Positions 45,041 to 54,200 of a stretch of DNA of 59,879 bases are shown here, piece after piece; the first letter of the stretch is position 1, and each line of letters opens with the position of its first letter. The notes beneath the pieces are model-generated. The model was given only the letters and a program-made list of their open reading frames with translations, made no database searches and had not been told where the DNA came from. The position numbers and the translations under genes are program-made. This stretch comes from an uncultured Lachnoanaerobaculum sp. (lineage in GTDB: Bacteria; Bacillota; Clostridia; Lachnospirales; Lachnospiraceae): contig CAMQCZ010000010.1 in NCBI GenBank assembly GCA_946999385.1, positions 1 through 59,879 on the forward strand. The letters run 5' to 3'.

Positions 45041-46088
45041 AATCTACCCTTTCTTGATACTTTTTCAGTATTATTATTATATCCGTACCGCTTCCAAGTA
45101 TACTTTTAGCCCAAACTTTACCTCCATGATCTTCAATTATCTTCTTAACTATAGATAAACCTAAACCACTTCCGGATTTTAAAGAATTTTTCGAAGTATT
45201 TGTTTGATAAAATCTATCAAAAATATACGGTAAATCTTCAGAAGGTATTCCTCTTCCGTTATCACTTATCTCTATTTTAACAAAATCCATTTCATCAATC
45301 AAGCATATACATATTTTTGATACAAATTTATCCCTATATTTTATAGAATTGCTTATAATATTATTTATTACTCTTTTCATTTGTTCAACATCTGCAAGTA
45401 CATATGTACTCTTATTAATATCATTTACAAAATGAAACTCTATACCTAAGGCATCCATATCAAGTTTTATTTCAGAAATACAAGCTTTAAAAAACTCAAC
45501 TATATCCACAGCTCTATAATTATATGGTATATCATTATTTTCAATTTTTGAATAAAAGCTAAGCTCATCTATAAGCTTATCCATATCATTTGCTTTATTA
45601 TATATAGTTCTTATATACTTATCCTTCATTTGTTCGGAGGAAGCTACATTATCTATCAAACCTTCTACATAAGCCTTTATCGCTGTTATAGGAGTTTTTA
45701 AATCATGAGAAAGATTACTGATAATTTCTTTGCTATTTTTCGCTTGCAAAATTCTTTGTTCTTCATTTTTTTTAAGCTTTATTCTCATCTCTTCAAAATC
45801 CTGTGCAAGCTCACCAAGCTCATCATGAGCATTAAAATCTAATTTTGAATCAAAATTTCCCTCTTTAATTTTATTTATAGCTTCATGAAGCTTCAAAATA
45901 GGAAATATTATTCGAGAATAAATCCAATAAATCATAACAAAGGCTATACCTATCAAAATTATAATTAAGCTCATAAAATAATCTATTATTAAAGAGGATT
46001 TACTATATAACAAAATAAAATATATAATAATACTTGGTATTATAATAATTATCAAAAATATTAGTAAGATTCTTATTTTTATTTTCAT
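45033..46088 (-). CDS. Sensor histidine kinase A of the double two-component operon
   Basis: 351 aa. Two N-terminal membrane helices (about 6-26 and 38-58) separated by only about ten outside residues, so signal input is likely within the membrane or via a partner protein. Then HAMP (about 60-110), HisKA with H128 in SHDLKTP and HATPase with NIISNSIKYRDK, DNGRGIP and GSGLGLSIVKK. First gene of the run; here the kinase precedes its regulator, the reverse of the usual order. It lies 57 bases after metK with no clear terminator or strong promoter between. Confidence 0.9.
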   Translation of the reverse strand: MKIKIRILLIFLIIIIIPSIIIYFILLYSKSSLIIDYFMSLIIILIGIAFVMIYWIYSRIIFPILKLHEAINKIKEGNFDSKLDFNAHDELGELAQDFEEMRIKLKKNEEQRILQAKNSKEIISNLSHDLKTPITAIKAYVEGLIDNVASSEQMKDKYIRTIYNKANDMDKLIDELSFYSKIENNDIPYNYRAVDIVEFFKACISEIKLDMDALGIEFHFVNDINKSTYVLADVEQMKRVINNIISNSIKYRDKFVSKICICLIDEMDFVKIEISDNGRGIPSEDLPYIFDRFYQTNTSKNSLKSGSGLGLSIVKKIIEDHGGKVWAKSILGSGTDIIIILKKYQERVDYE

Positions 46089-46145
46089 ATATTCTCCACT
46101 AAAAATATCAGAATTATCAGTTTTTGTTTTAGGAATTAATATAGC

Positions 46146-47330
46146 TTATAAATATTTTTTTAAATCTTCTACTCTATCTAATTTTTCCCAAGGTAAATCT
46201 AAATCATTTCTACCAAAATGTCCATATGCGGCAACCTGTTTATATATAGGTCTTCTAAGATTTAAATCCCTTATAATAGCTGCCGGTCTTAAATCAAATT
46301 CTTTTCTGATAATGCCTACCAAAGCTCCATCACTGAGTTTTGAAGTATTAAAGGTTTCAACTGATATGGATGTAGGTGTAGCAACACCGATAGCATAAGA
46401 TATTTGTATCTCACATTTTTTTGCCAAACCTGCCGCAACTATATTTTTTGCTACATGTCTTGCCGCATAAGCCGCACTTCTATCTACCTTTGTACAATCT
46501 TTACCCGAAAAAGCTCCACCACCATGTCTTGCATATCCGCCATAGGTATCCACTATTATTTTTCTACCTGTTAAACCTGAATCTCCCTGTGGTCCTCCTA
46601 TAACAAATCTTCCTGTAGGATTTATAAAAAATTTTGTATTTTGATCTATCATATGCTTTGGTAAAACTTCATCAAATACATATTTTTTTATATCTCTTTC
46701 AAGCTCAGCTCTTGTAACAAATTCATCATGCTGTGTACTAAGAACAACAGTATCTATCCTTAAAGGATTTCCCGCTTTATCATATTCTACACTTACCTGT
46801 GTCTTTCCGTCAGGTCGTAAATATCTTACCTTTTTTTCTTTCCTTATCCTTGCCAATTGCTTTGATAATTTATGTGCTAAATATATAGGATAAGGCATAT
46901 AATCCTCGGTTTCATCACAAGCAAATCCGAACATCATACCCTGATCACCTGCACCATTATCCAAATTATAATCATGCTGACCCTCTTTTATTTCCAAGGA
47001 TTTATCAACACCCATAGCTATATCCTTTGATTGTTCATCTAAGGCTAATATAACTGCACAGCTATCACATGAAAAGCCATAATTTTGATTATCATAGCCT
47101 ATTTCTCTTATAGTATCTCTAACTACTTTTTGTATATCTACATATGCCTTTGTTGTTATCTCTCCCATAACAAAAACCAGTCCTGTAGTCGTTGTTGTTT
47201 CGCAAGCCACTCTTGCCATCGGATCTTGTTTTAAAATCTCGTCCAATATAGCATCACTTATTTGATCACACATCTTATCAGGATGTCCTTCTGTAACCGA
47301 TTCTGAAGTGAATAAAATTTTTTCTTCCAT
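46146..47330 (-). CDS. metK: S-adenosylmethionine synthetase
   Basis: 394 aa; makes SAM from methionine and ATP. Motifs: TSESVTEGHPDKMCDQISDA (ATP/Met), GAGDQGMMFGFACDET, GGGAFSGKDCTKVDRSAAY (P-loop-like) and FVIGGPQGDSGLTGRKI. ATG 47330 follows AAAGGAGGTAAAA; an ATG six codons upstream lacks a site. Controlled by a SAM-I riboswitch in its leader. Confidence 0.97.
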   Translation of the reverse strand: MEEKILFTSESVTEGHPDKMCDQISDAILDEILKQDPMARVACETTTTTGLVFVMGEITTKAYVDIQKVVRDTIREIGYDNQNYGFSCDSCAVILALDEQSKDIAMGVDKSLEIKEGQHDYNLDNGAGDQGMMFGFACDETEDYMPYPIYLAHKLSKQLARIRKEKKVRYLRPDGKTQVSVEYDKAGNPLRIDTVVLSTQHDEFVTRAELERDIKKYVFDEVLPKHMIDQNTKFFINPTGRFVIGGPQGDSGLTGRKIIVDTYGGYARHGGGAFSGKDCTKVDRSAAYAARHVAKNIVAAGLAKKCEIQISYAIGVATPTSISVETFNTSKLSDGALVGIIRKEFDLRPAAIIRDLNLRRPIYKQVAAYGHFGRNDLDLPWEKLDRVEDLKKYL

Positions 47331-47375
47331 TTTTACCTCCTTTTTCATAATTATCCATTCGCCTTGATGTAAAAT

Positions 47376-47514
47376 ATAAAAAAGCCTGCAAATAAAGCAG
47401 ACTCGATAACTTCGACTTCCACTTATTGCTCGATTTCTCGCTCAGGTTGGCACCTTCCACTAAGGGGTTGCCGTGACTTCTTAGATCCTTTGTATCTCCA
47501 TCACTCTGAATAAG
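47376..47514 (-). promoter_or_regulatory. SAM-I (S-box) riboswitch of metK
   Basis: Minus strand aptamer from CTTATT (P1, 47509-47514) to AATAAG (47422-47427) with the conserved AGAGTGATGGAGA, CACGGCAACC and AGGTGCCAACCTGAGCGA blocks. It is followed by a terminator hairpin GTCTGC/GCAGGC (47384-47402) and TTTTTTAT. SAM binding should stop transcription before metK. Confidence 0.92.
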
Positions 47515-47581
47515 GGATAATTTATGATTCTTAATTTAGGCTTAAAAAGTAATATAAATTTTAATAAGCCATTACTCTTAT

Positions 47582-47610
47582 AACATACAATAGTATAAAT
47601 ATATTGTCAA
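47582..47610 (-). promoter_or_regulatory. Promoter of metK
   Basis: Minus strand TTGACA (47605-47610), 17-base spacer, TATGTT (47582-47587), about 65 bases before the S-box. Confidence 0.6.
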
Positions 47611-47716
47611 TAAATTTATTTTATAGTAGTGAACTATTTATATTAATAAAGGCTTTTATAAATAAATAATATAAAATATAATTCAAAAAATATACCATAT
47701 TATTATTAGCTTTTAC

Positions 47717-47765
47717 ACTTTGACACTCCCCAAGCTTTAGATAGGGGTTTTAGGACACATTTGGA
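47717..47765. repeat. GC-rich CCCC...GGGG hairpin after the NUDIX gene
   Basis: CCCC (47728-47731), 12-base loop AAGCTTTAGATA, GGGG (47744-47747), flanked by ACACT and GGACAC. It stands out in strongly AT-rich sequence. On the minus strand no T run follows it, so it is not a usual terminator of the NUDIX gene. It looks like the end hairpins of IS200/IS605-type elements or of their palindrome-only remnants; no transposase gene is present. Confidence 0.35.
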
Positions 47766-47779
47766 TAAATAACTAAAAA

Positions 47780-48274
47780 TTATTTATCTTTTTTATAATA
47801 AGGTTCTCCATCCTTTATAGCTTCAATCAAGCTATCCTTTTCATATCTTAGTTTTAATGAAAAAATTTCTGCATTTTCTTCCAAAAGCTTCAAAAAAATC
47901 CTATCTCCCTCCCATAAATTAAGAGATAACAGCTTTTCCTTTTCTATCCATGCCAATTTTCCCTCTTCACATAAATCAAAATCTATAAGCCTACCTTTGT
48001 ATTTGTCTGACGTATATAAAAACATATACTCACATTCCTGTTCATCAGCAATAAAAGTAATAATACCTCTTAATTTCCATGATATAAGCTCTAAATTAGT
48101 TTCTTCCTTAACCTCTCTTAATAAACATTCCTCAGGAGCTTCATCCTTCAAAAAATGTCCACCTATACCTATCCATTTATTTTTATTTATATCATTAGCT
48201 TTTTTTATTCTATGTAACATAAGATATTTATTTTCATTTTCAATATAACATAGCGTAGTTAAATTTATTTTCAT
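47780..48274 (-). CDS. NUDIX hydrolase (MutT/8-oxo-dGTP diphosphatase-like)
   Basis: 164 aa. Nudix box GGHFLKDEAPEECLLREVKE continuing ETN, with the usual Gly after EET replaced by Asn. Strands before and after match the MutT-like subclass that acts on oxidised purine nucleotides, though substrate range cannot be read from sequence. Follows the comF-like gene by 1 base, with GAGGAG overlapping that gene's end; probably last gene of the mreB-recD2-comF-nudix run. Confidence 0.85.
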   Translation of the reverse strand: MKINLTTLCYIENENKYLMLHRIKKANDINKNKWIGIGGHFLKDEAPEECLLREVKEETNLELISWKLRGIITFIADEQECEYMFLYTSDKYKGRLIDFDLCEEGKLAWIEKEKLLSLNLWEGDRIFLKLLEENAEIFSLKLRYEKDSLIEAIKDGEPYYKKDK

Positions 48275-48275
48275 T

Positions 48276-49034
48276 TTACTCCTCTACTATACATATACTT
48301 GTATAATAAACTTTTTCAATTCCAACACTTTTTAATGCCAAGCTGCAAGCTTCAATAGTAGAACCTGTAGTATAAATATCGTCAACCAGTAAAACCTTTT
48401 TTAAATTCAGATCTTTATAAGCTTCATCACAATAAAAAGCTTCCTTTAAATTTTTTAATCGTTCGTAAGGATTTAATTCCTTTTGTGCCTTAGTATTTTT
48501 TATCCTATATAACAAATCCAATTCCAATTCTATATTTAAATATTCAGATAAATAAAAAGCTAAGTCTTCAGCCTGATTATATCCCCTTTCCCTCCTTCTT
48601 TTTTCATGTATCGGAACAGGTATTAATCTTTCTATATTCAAACTTTTAATTTTATCCTTCCATCTAACATATATCATTTTTGCAAATGTTTTTATATAAT
48701 CTCTTTTGTTATTATATTTTATATCATACATAACAGGTGCCGATATATCATCATATGAAAGTAAAGGCATTCCAAATTCATACGTCTTAGGATGTAGATT
48801 ACATTCAGTACAATATTCAATTTTTTCATCTTCTATATGTCTTCCGCATTTTAAACAATATGGCTTTTTAACTAAAGCAATCTTTGTTAAGCATTCCTTA
48901 CATATAGCTATATTTTTATCATCAGCAATTTCCTTGCAATAAGGACAACGTGTCGGAAAAATCATATCTTCAATTTCATTTGCAAAGCCTTTAATTATTT
49001 TTAAATATTTAATCGTCTTCGTCCTCCAATACAA
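48276..49034 (-). CDS. ComF-family phosphoribosyltransferase-like protein
   Basis: 252 aa from the outermost usual start, TTG 49034. N-terminal zinc-ribbon pairs (CPYC, CKEC, CLKC, CTEC) and a C-terminal PRTase domain with the PRPP motif VLLVDDIYTTGST. ComF proteins act in DNA uptake and repair in Gram-positives. Start: a perfect GGAGG (49023-49027 complement) lies inside the frame, 9 bases before an ATT at 49011-49013 that overlaps the recD2 stop TAA as ATTAA; ATT 49013 may be the true start. The next ATG (24th codon) lacks a good site. Confidence 0.88.
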   Translation of the reverse strand: MYWRTKTIKYLKIIKGFANEIEDMIFPTRCPYCKEIADDKNIAICKECLTKIALVKKPYCLKCGRHIEDEKIEYCTECNLHPKTYEFGMPLLSYDDISAPVMYDIKYNNKRDYIKTFAKMIYVRWKDKIKSLNIERLIPVPIHEKRRRERGYNQAEDLAFYLSEYLNIELELDLLYRIKNTKAQKELNPYERLKNLKEAFYCDEAYKDLNLKKVLLVDDIYTTGSTIEACSLALKSVGIEKVYYTSICIVEE

Positions 49035-51252
49035 GCTCTTTTATTCTTTCATCCAAGCTTGAATATCTTCTCATTTCCAAAGTATTATTTACCATATTAT
49101 AAAAAGCTTCCTTTGAGCCAACCAATAAAACCAAATTTTTAGCTCTGGTTATTGCCGTATAAAGCAAATTTCTTGACATTAAAAGCCTTGAGCCTATAAA
49201 CATAGGCATTATTATAGCCGGATATTCACTACCCTGAGATTTGTGTACAGTAATAGCATATGCAAGCTCCAATTCCCCTACCATTTTAAAATCATAATTC
49301 ACTATTTTTTTATCATCAAATTCAACAACTATTTTTTCTTTATAATTATCTATATTCTTTATAATTCCAACATCTCCATTATACACACCAAGGCCCTTTG
49401 ATTTTTCATTACCAAAATTATCATATATCTTCCACTCGATTTGATAATTATTCTTGATTTGCATAACTTTATCGCCTTCTCTTAATTTAATTTCTCCAAA
49501 ATTTTTTTCGGTTTTTTTTTCATCATAAGGATTTAGATAATCCTGCAAAATTAAATTAAGCCTTTCAACTCCCAGATTCCCCTTTCTCATAGGAGTCATA
49601 ATTTGTATATCTATAGAAGCACAGGAAAGATATTGTGGAAGCTTATCTTTTATCAAAGTAAGCATTGCTCCTATAATTTTTTCAGACTCATCTCTATTAA
49701 TAAATAAAAAGTCCTTACTTTTTTTATCTAAATTAATAAATTCTTCATTTATTATTTTATGGGCATTAACAACAATATCACTACTTAAGGCTTGTCTATA
49801 AATCCTATTTAATACAACGACATTAAAGCAATCAGAAGCAATAATATCCTTTAAAATATTTCCGGGGCCTACACTTGGTAATTGATTCATATCTCCCACT
49901 AAAATAAGTCTTGTTCCTACACTGACAGCCTTTAATAAAGAGTACATAAGTCTAAGATCAACCATACTAAGCTCATCAATAATAATAACATCTTCTTCTA
50001 AAGGATTATTTTCATTTCTTTCAAAAAGATTTTCATATTTATCTTCAGAATTTTCCTCATTTAATAATCCGTTTATTTCTAATAATCTATGTATAGTCTT
50101 AGCCTCATGTTTTGTTGCCTCCGTCATCCTTTTTGCAGCCCTGCCTGTTGGAGCCGCAAGAGCAACACTCATATTTTTATTTTCAAAATATTTTATTATA
50201 ATATTAATGACTGTAGTTTTACCTGTTCCGGGACCACCTGTAATAATTAACAAGCCTGAGCTTATCGCTTCTATAACCGCTTTTCTTTGCAATTTATCAA
50301 GCTCTATACCTACATCAGCTTCAACCTTATTAATATTTTCTATAAGCTTTTCAATATCTTCATCAGAATGAATATCTATATCACAAAGCATCTTTGCCAG
50401 CTCAAGCTCCATATAATAAAAATAACTGCTATATATAGCCTGATAATCAAACATTTTCTTTACTACAACTTTTTTTTCCATTTGCATGTCTAATATTTGT
50501 TCGCTCACATCCGCCATATCAAGATCTAAAAGCTCTGCCGTATGCTTTATAGCTTCTTCCAAGGGCAAATGTACATGTCCGCTTAAACTTGCATTATACA
50601 AAATATACATAAGTGCAGATTTTATTCTAAAGCTTGAATCCTTTTGTATCCCTACTTTTTTTGCTATTTCATCTGCAACCTTAAATCCGACTCCAAATAT
50701 ATCATCAGCCAATTTATATGGATTATGAGTTATAACTGAATATAATTTATCGCCATATTTTTTATAAATTTTAGAGGAGAGTTTCATATTTATTCCATAT
50801 TGTTGTAAAAAAATCATAGCCTCCGTCATATTCTTTTTTTCAGAAATTTGCTTAGAGATACCGATTGCCATATTAAGGCTTATACCCTTTATTTTAGACA
50901 ATTTTTCAGGCTCTGATTCCAATATTTTCATAGTATTTTCTTTAAATTCTGCAACAATTTTTTTTGCTAATTTACTCCCTATACCTTTAAAAGCACCTGA
51001 ACCCAAATATCTTTCTATATTTTTTTTGCTTTCAGGGCTTACAATTTTATATGAATTAACTAAAAGCTGCTCCCCAAATTTAGGATGCAGCTTCATATTT
51101 CCTTCAACCTCTATATATTCACCTTCACTTATATGGTTAAAATTTCCAACTATTGTTAAATTAGAATCAGATAGCTCTAAGGAAAGTACGGTATACCCGT
51201 TGTCCTCATTCCTAAATATTATTCTATCTACATATCCATTTATTTTTGTCAT
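49009..51252 (-). CDS. recD2: ATP-dependent DNA helicase RecD2
   Basis: 747 aa superfamily 1B helicase with 5'-3' polarity. N-terminal OB-like and helix-hairpin-helix repeats (about 1-200; YLGSGAFKGIGSKLAKKIV and SKIKGIS), Walker A ITGGPGTGKTTVI near residue 340, motif II IIDELSMVDL, motif III GDMNQLPSVGPG, and motif VI YTAITRAKNLVLLVG. A stand-alone RecD2 as in Firmicutes that lack RecBC. Lies 8 bases after mreB and overlaps the comF-like gene. Confidence 0.95.
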   Translation of the reverse strand: MTKINGYVDRIIFRNEDNGYTVLSLELSDSNLTIVGNFNHISEGEYIEVEGNMKLHPKFGEQLLVNSYKIVSPESKKNIERYLGSGAFKGIGSKLAKKIVAEFKENTMKILESEPEKLSKIKGISLNMAIGISKQISEKKNMTEAMIFLQQYGINMKLSSKIYKKYGDKLYSVITHNPYKLADDIFGVGFKVADEIAKKVGIQKDSSFRIKSALMYILYNASLSGHVHLPLEEAIKHTAELLDLDMADVSEQILDMQMEKKVVVKKMFDYQAIYSSYFYYMELELAKMLCDIDIHSDEDIEKLIENINKVEADVGIELDKLQRKAVIEAISSGLLIITGGPGTGKTTVINIIIKYFENKNMSVALAAPTGRAAKRMTEATKHEAKTIHRLLEINGLLNEENSEDKYENLFERNENNPLEEDVIIIDELSMVDLRLMYSLLKAVSVGTRLILVGDMNQLPSVGPGNILKDIIASDCFNVVVLNRIYRQALSSDIVVNAHKIINEEFINLDKKSKDFLFINRDESEKIIGAMLTLIKDKLPQYLSCASIDIQIMTPMRKGNLGVERLNLILQDYLNPYDEKKTEKNFGEIKLREGDKVMQIKNNYQIEWKIYDNFGNEKSKGLGVYNGDVGIIKNIDNYKEKIVVEFDDKKIVNYDFKMVGELELAYAITVHKSQGSEYPAIIMPMFIGSRLLMSRNLLYTAITRAKNLVLLVGSKEAFYNMVNNTLEMRRYSSLDERIKELVLEDEDD

Positions 51253-51260
51253 CTAATATC

Positions 51261-52283
51261 TTATTTTCTCCCATCTTCCTCTTGTGAATGTCTATATTCG
51301 ATAAATTTACCTGTACCTACTGCAACTGCTGTAAGCGGTTCTTCTGCTATAGTAGTTTGTATACCTGTTTTTTCTTCTATCAAATTATCCAAACCAGAAA
51401 GCAAAGATCCTCCTCCTGTCAATACTATTCCTCTATCATATATATCAGCGGCAAGCTCAGGCGGAGTTCTCTCTAAAACATAATGAACTGCATCTACAAT
51501 CTGCATAGCAGGCTCCTGTAATGCCTCCAAAGTTTCATCACTTGTTACTACAATAGTTTTTGGTAGACCTGTTACAAGATTTCTACCTCTTACTTCCATA
51601 GTTAAAGGATCAGGTCTTTTATAAGCACCGCCTATATTAATTTTTATTTCCTCTGCCGTTCTTTCTCCTATAAGAAGATTATGCTTTTTCCTCATATGTC
51701 TTACTAATGCTTCATCAAAGTCATCTCCTGCAACCTTTATAGATGTACTTACTACTGTACCTCCTAATGATATAACTGCAATATCGGCAGTACCTCCACC
51801 TATATCTACTATCATATTTCCACAAGCCTTTGAAATATCTATACCTGCTCCTATAGCCGCTGCAACAGGCTCCTCTATTATAGAAACCTCTCTTGCACCT
51901 GCTGCATATGTAGCATCCTCTACAGCCTTTCTTTCAACTTCAGTAGCTCCGGAAGGTATACACACAGCTATTCTAGGCTTTCTGAAAGTCTTTTTTCCGA
52001 CAGCCTTATCAATAAAATAACTAACCATCTTTTTAGTTACAGTATAATCACTGATAACACCTTTTCTAAGCGGTCTGACTGCTATTATATTACCCGGTGT
52101 TCTTCCTATCATAAGTCTGGCTTCTTCACCTATAGCTAAAATCTTATTTGTATCCTTATCAATCGCAACAACACTAGGTTCTTTTAAAACAACACCTTTA
52201 CCTTTTATATATACTAAAATACTGGCTGTTCCTAAATCAATGCCTATATCGTTTGAATCTAAACCAAACATCTTAAAAAACAT
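51261..52283 (-). CDS. mreB: Rod-shape protein MreB/Mbl
   Basis: 340 aa actin-like ATPase. Phosphate 1 motif GIDLGTASILVYIKGKG, RPLRKGVISDY, PSGATEVERKAVEDA, phosphate 2 VDIGGGTADIAVISLGG and adenosine motif TGGGSLLSGLDNLI. Polymerises under the membrane to guide wall growth, so the cell should be rod-shaped. I cannot tell MreB from Mbl: mreCD are not adjacent, which fits an Mbl-like extra copy. Own promoter. Confidence 0.92.
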   Translation of the reverse strand: MFFKMFGLDSNDIGIDLGTASILVYIKGKGVVLKEPSVVAIDKDTNKILAIGEEARLMIGRTPGNIIAVRPLRKGVISDYTVTKKMVSYFIDKAVGKKTFRKPRIAVCIPSGATEVERKAVEDATYAAGAREVSIIEEPVAAAIGAGIDISKACGNMIVDIGGGTADIAVISLGGTVVSTSIKVAGDDFDEALVRHMRKKHNLLIGERTAEEIKINIGGAYKRPDPLTMEVRGRNLVTGLPKTIVVTSDETLEALQEPAMQIVDAVHYVLERTPPELAADIYDRGIVLTGGGSLLSGLDNLIEEKTGIQTTIAEEPLTAVAVGTGKFIEYRHSQEEDGRK

Positions 52284-52321
52284 TTTCCAACACCAAGTCC
52301 TTTTCTATTATTAATATATTT

Positions 52322-52350
52322 ATTATATACAAAATTTTAATTCTAAACAA
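52322..52350 (-). promoter_or_regulatory. Promoter of mreB-recD2-comF-nudix
   Basis: Minus strand TTGTTT (52345-52350), 17-base spacer, TATAAT (52322-52327). Confidence 0.6.
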
Positions 52351-52357
52351 TACTAAT

Positions 52358-53593
52358 TTACTTTTTATTCACTTCATTTTTAATTATATCATCTATTTTT
52401 GTTATTATATTATTCCAAGAATGCTTATGTATTTCCAGTTTTATATCTTTAATTATCTCTTCACCATTATTTATCCTATCAATTTGTATTGAAATTTTAT
52501 CTGACAAACTTTTTATAAATTTCTCCTTATCTTCCTCATAAGGCTTATCAACATCATAAAGTCTTGGCAAGTCTACATATTCAATAACTCCTGATAAATT
52601 TATCCTATCCTTTAATAATTCCTGTAATCCGACTATTTTAGTAGATACCACTCTAAGTCCACAAGCAAGTGCCTCTATTGCTATTAGCCCCAAGCCTTCA
52701 TAATAAGATGGTAATACAAATATATCTGATTTTCTCATAAATTCACCTAATTGTTTTTGGGACATTGAATTTAAAAAATAAAGATTTTTAGCATTTTTTG
52801 AATTGCCTTCAATTTTTTTCTTTATATTTTCATCAGCATTTCCAATCATAAAAATTTCAACATTATTATATTTTTTATTTAAAATTTCTATTGCACTTGC
52901 AAATTCATAAATACCCTTTGCTTGAGACAGCTTTCCTGCATAAAATATCTTTATTTTTTTATTTTCTCTTTTATTTTCTTTTTTATTTTCATAAAAATAT
53001 TCTTCTTTAAAGCCTCCTCCAAGTATTTCAATACGATTATAGGGTATATTAAAAACCTCTTCCAAATCTTTTTTATCCTTTTGACTTAAAGAAATATAAT
53101 AATCCAATTTATCAGCATTCTTTATATATTTTTCTTTTATCCACGGATTTTTTTTAACCTGTCTTATATCTGTACCATGGCTTATTCCAATAACCTTCTT
53201 ATCATTAAAAATTTCCCGAACCAAGCTTGTTAGAATAAAGATATGATGACTTATGATAATATCAGGGTTAAATTCTTCCTTTACTCTATATAAGGCTTTT
53301 TTAAAGGCGTCAATCCAAGCATCGAAATCTTTTTCGCTCATTTTTGAATAGCATGTAGAATCATAAGGCATTTCATCACTCATTCCTGCTATAGGAAATT
53401 TTAAGGCTTCACTTTTAAATTCAATCGGATATTTTTTAAATTTTTCATCAAAATCAGCAACAAAAGGCCTTTGTATTCCATATATCAAAGCATTTTCATG
53501 TCCTCTTTGTTCAAAACCGTTTACTAAAGTATGGTAATAAATTCCACTCCCCGTATTTGAAGGTAGCTGTGCCAAGCAATGTAATATTTTCAT
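52358..53593 (-). CDS. GT4-family glycosyltransferase
   Basis: 411 aa, two Rossmann-like domains (GT-B fold). N-terminal acceptor domain (GSGIYYHTLVNGFEQRGHE, HHIFILTSLVREIF), C-terminal donor domain with KIFYAGKLSQAKGIYEF and the E-x7-E motif in SYYEGLGLIAIEALACGLRVV. No membrane segment. Family members add sugars to lipids or surface polymers; acceptor unknown. Single gene between the mreB run and a 0.6-kb gap; ATG follows GGAGAGGATAGA. Confidence 0.85.
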   Translation of the reverse strand: MKILHCLAQLPSNTGSGIYYHTLVNGFEQRGHENALIYGIQRPFVADFDEKFKKYPIEFKSEALKFPIAGMSDEMPYDSTCYSKMSEKDFDAWIDAFKKALYRVKEEFNPDIIISHHIFILTSLVREIFNDKKVIGISHGTDIRQVKKNPWIKEKYIKNADKLDYYISLSQKDKKDLEEVFNIPYNRIEILGGGFKEEYFYENKKENKRENKKIKIFYAGKLSQAKGIYEFASAIEILNKKYNNVEIFMIGNADENIKKKIEGNSKNAKNLYFLNSMSQKQLGEFMRKSDIFVLPSYYEGLGLIAIEALACGLRVVSTKIVGLQELLKDRINLSGVIEYVDLPRLYDVDKPYEEDKEKFIKSLSDKISIQIDRINNGEEIIKDIKLEIHKHSWNNIITKIDDIIKNEVNKK

Positions 53594-54093
53594 TCTATCC
53601 TCTCCAAATTATAATCAATATTTATATAAGAGCCTATTTTTATCCTTGAATCCTTAATATAACATGTGAATCCTGACTTTTCAACTTATATAAATATCAG
53701 AAAAATTTCATTACTTTTATAGTAATACTTAAACAGTATTGAAAAATATTAATTTATTTAATTTTTGCTATAAGAAGCTCTATTAACATATTTAAATTGT
53801 TTTTTTATAAAATATGGTATATTTATATGCTAGTTTATTTTTAAATATTAAATAATATTATATCCAAATACACCATTTCTTAATTCTACTTTATTATAAG
53901 AGCTTTATAATAACAAAAAAACAAACAAAATATAAGTATTTTAAGACAGATAAAATAAAAATAGAATTATTACAAATTATACAACTATTGAATACTTACA
54001 TTATATAATATTTAGATTCACCTAAATATCTAAAATATACCGATATTAGCACAGACTCTTTATAAGGTTTGATGATTTCTAAATATATTTCAG
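53594..54093. other. AT-rich intergenic region upstream of the glycosyltransferase gene
   Basis: About 500 bases with no plausible coding frame and very low GC. Near the left end sits the glycosyltransferase promoter. A 9-bp perfect inverted repeat TTATTATAA/TTATAATAA (53891-53913) is present but has no T run on the strand that would matter. I see no RNA gene or known riboswitch. Confidence 0.5.
53656..53684 (-). promoter_or_regulatory. Promoter of the GT4 glycosyltransferase gene
   Basis: Minus strand TTGAAA (53679-53684), 17-base spacer, TATATT (53656-53661), about 60 bases before the ATG. Confidence 0.65.
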
Positions 54094-54143
54094 AAAAAGC
54101 TACTGTCATTTAACAATTAATAATTATTAAATGACAGCAGCTT
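54094..54143 (-). terminator. Terminator of purB-purA-DJ-1
   Basis: Long arms CTGTCATTTAA / TTAAATGACAG extended by GCTG/TAGC, followed on the minus strand by TTTTTCTG. It lies about 58 bases beyond the DJ-1 family stop. Confidence 0.85.
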
Positions 54144-54200
54144 AAATGTAAGCTATAATAATAAATCTTATATATCAATATTTAATTACTTTTTTAAGCT

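Noticed and set aside
53891..53913. Inverted repeat TTATTATAA/TTATAATAA as a terminator
   Set aside because: Only A and T in the stem, the A run lies on the wrong side for the minus strand, and no gene ends there.
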